This document shows, piece after piece, positions 63,706 through 64,000 of a stretch of 64,000 bases of DNA. This DNA comes from Shewanella sp. VB17 (GTDB lineage: Bacteria > Pseudomonadota > Gammaproteobacteria > Enterobacterales > Shewanellaceae), in contig NZ_JABRVS010000001.1 in assembly GCF_013248905.1 (NCBI RefSeq), positions 3,658,001-3,722,000 of the forward strand, written 5' to 3'. The notes beneath the pieces were generated by a model, which saw nothing but the letters and a program-made list of their open reading frames with translations, was not told the DNA's origin and made no database searches. Each line of letters opens with the position of its first letter. The first letter of the stretch is position 1. The translations under genes and the position numbers were made by a program.

Positions 63706-64000
63706 GATTAGTTAACTCTTTACGTTTAGCTTTACTGATCTTAACTTTATAACAAAAAAATTATAAAAAAATTGACGATTCAGTGAGGGATAAATAATTT
63801 ATTTTACAGTCAAGAATTCGTTGAACATTACCTAGGACCTTAAATCCTTCATTGGCAATCTAAATTGTATCAAACTCCTAGTTTCATAGGAAGTACACCA
63901 CATTAGAGAAGTAAAAAATATTTTCTTAGGGCCTGTTATCTTTCATGGTTGTTTTTGAAAAAATGGTTGATTTTTTTATACGAAGCAGAATTTTTGTGAC
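63706..64000. other. Right edge, upstream of rfaH
   Basis: No gene is seen. AT-rich, with TATAAT on the minus strand at 63760-63765 as a possible -10 of rfaH, but no convincing -35. Confidence 0.35.

Overview
The window looks like chromosomal DNA of a marine gammaproteobacterium, most likely Shewanella or a close relative in the Alteromonadales. This rests on gene content: RfaH with an ops element, cysD-cysN-permease-cysC, a syp-like polysaccharide locus, a second type II secretion set, and moderate to low GC. No rRNA, tRNA or CRISPR array was seen.

Layout. (1) 338-13144, mostly plus strand: a syp-like exopolysaccharide locus in three transcription units. It holds a STAS regulator (SypA-like), outer-membrane export lipoprotein, chain-length protein, ligase/polymerase, flippase, glycosyltransferase, a three-domain sugar transferase-WecG-sugar transferase fusion, a degenerate nucleotidyltransferase/sugar-transferase fusion and a CDP-glycerol-type transferase. 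Each unit is preceded by a sigma-54-like -24/-12 element and, 85-130 bp further up, by a shared inverted repeat TTGCA-N3-TGCAA. A globin gene lies on the opposite strand between units two and three. (2) 13185-19370, minus strand: sulfate activation (cysD, cysN, SLC13 permease, cysC) and a DHH phosphoesterase. (3) 19774-20946: a dead MNT/HEPN toxin-antitoxin pair. The nucleotidyltransferase is frameshifted, and hepT is split by a 349-bp MITE and carries a nonsense codon. (4) 21086-27083, minus: galU, ugd, then a pyruvyltransferase-nitroreductase-flippase operon. (5) 27434-40439, minus: a second, divergent type II secretion system (gspG-E-F-H-I-J-K, L/M/C-like, D) followed by a Cys-free, acidic secreted protein with S-layer-like composition and a strong terminator. 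(6) 40734-62205, minus: a Wzy-dependent O-antigen/capsule cluster (Wza, Wzz, Wzx, Wzy, glycosyltransferases, three DegT-type proteins, two 4,6-dehydratases and a PglF/E/D/C-like bacillosamine set), low in GC in its middle. It contains insertion-sequence remnants and one glycosyltransferase whose frame is broken by an A8 tract. (7) 62206-63705: the leader with an ops element, and rfaH.

How it works together. RfaH probably loads at the ops site and carries RNA polymerase through the long minus-strand polysaccharide operon. GalU and Ugd supply UDP-glucose and UDP-glucuronate. Surface polysaccharide, a dedicated secretin system and an abundant surface protein side by side resemble the Aeromonas S-layer/O-antigen loci. 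The left-hand locus would make a separate biofilm-type polymer under a sigma-54 activator that is not in the window.
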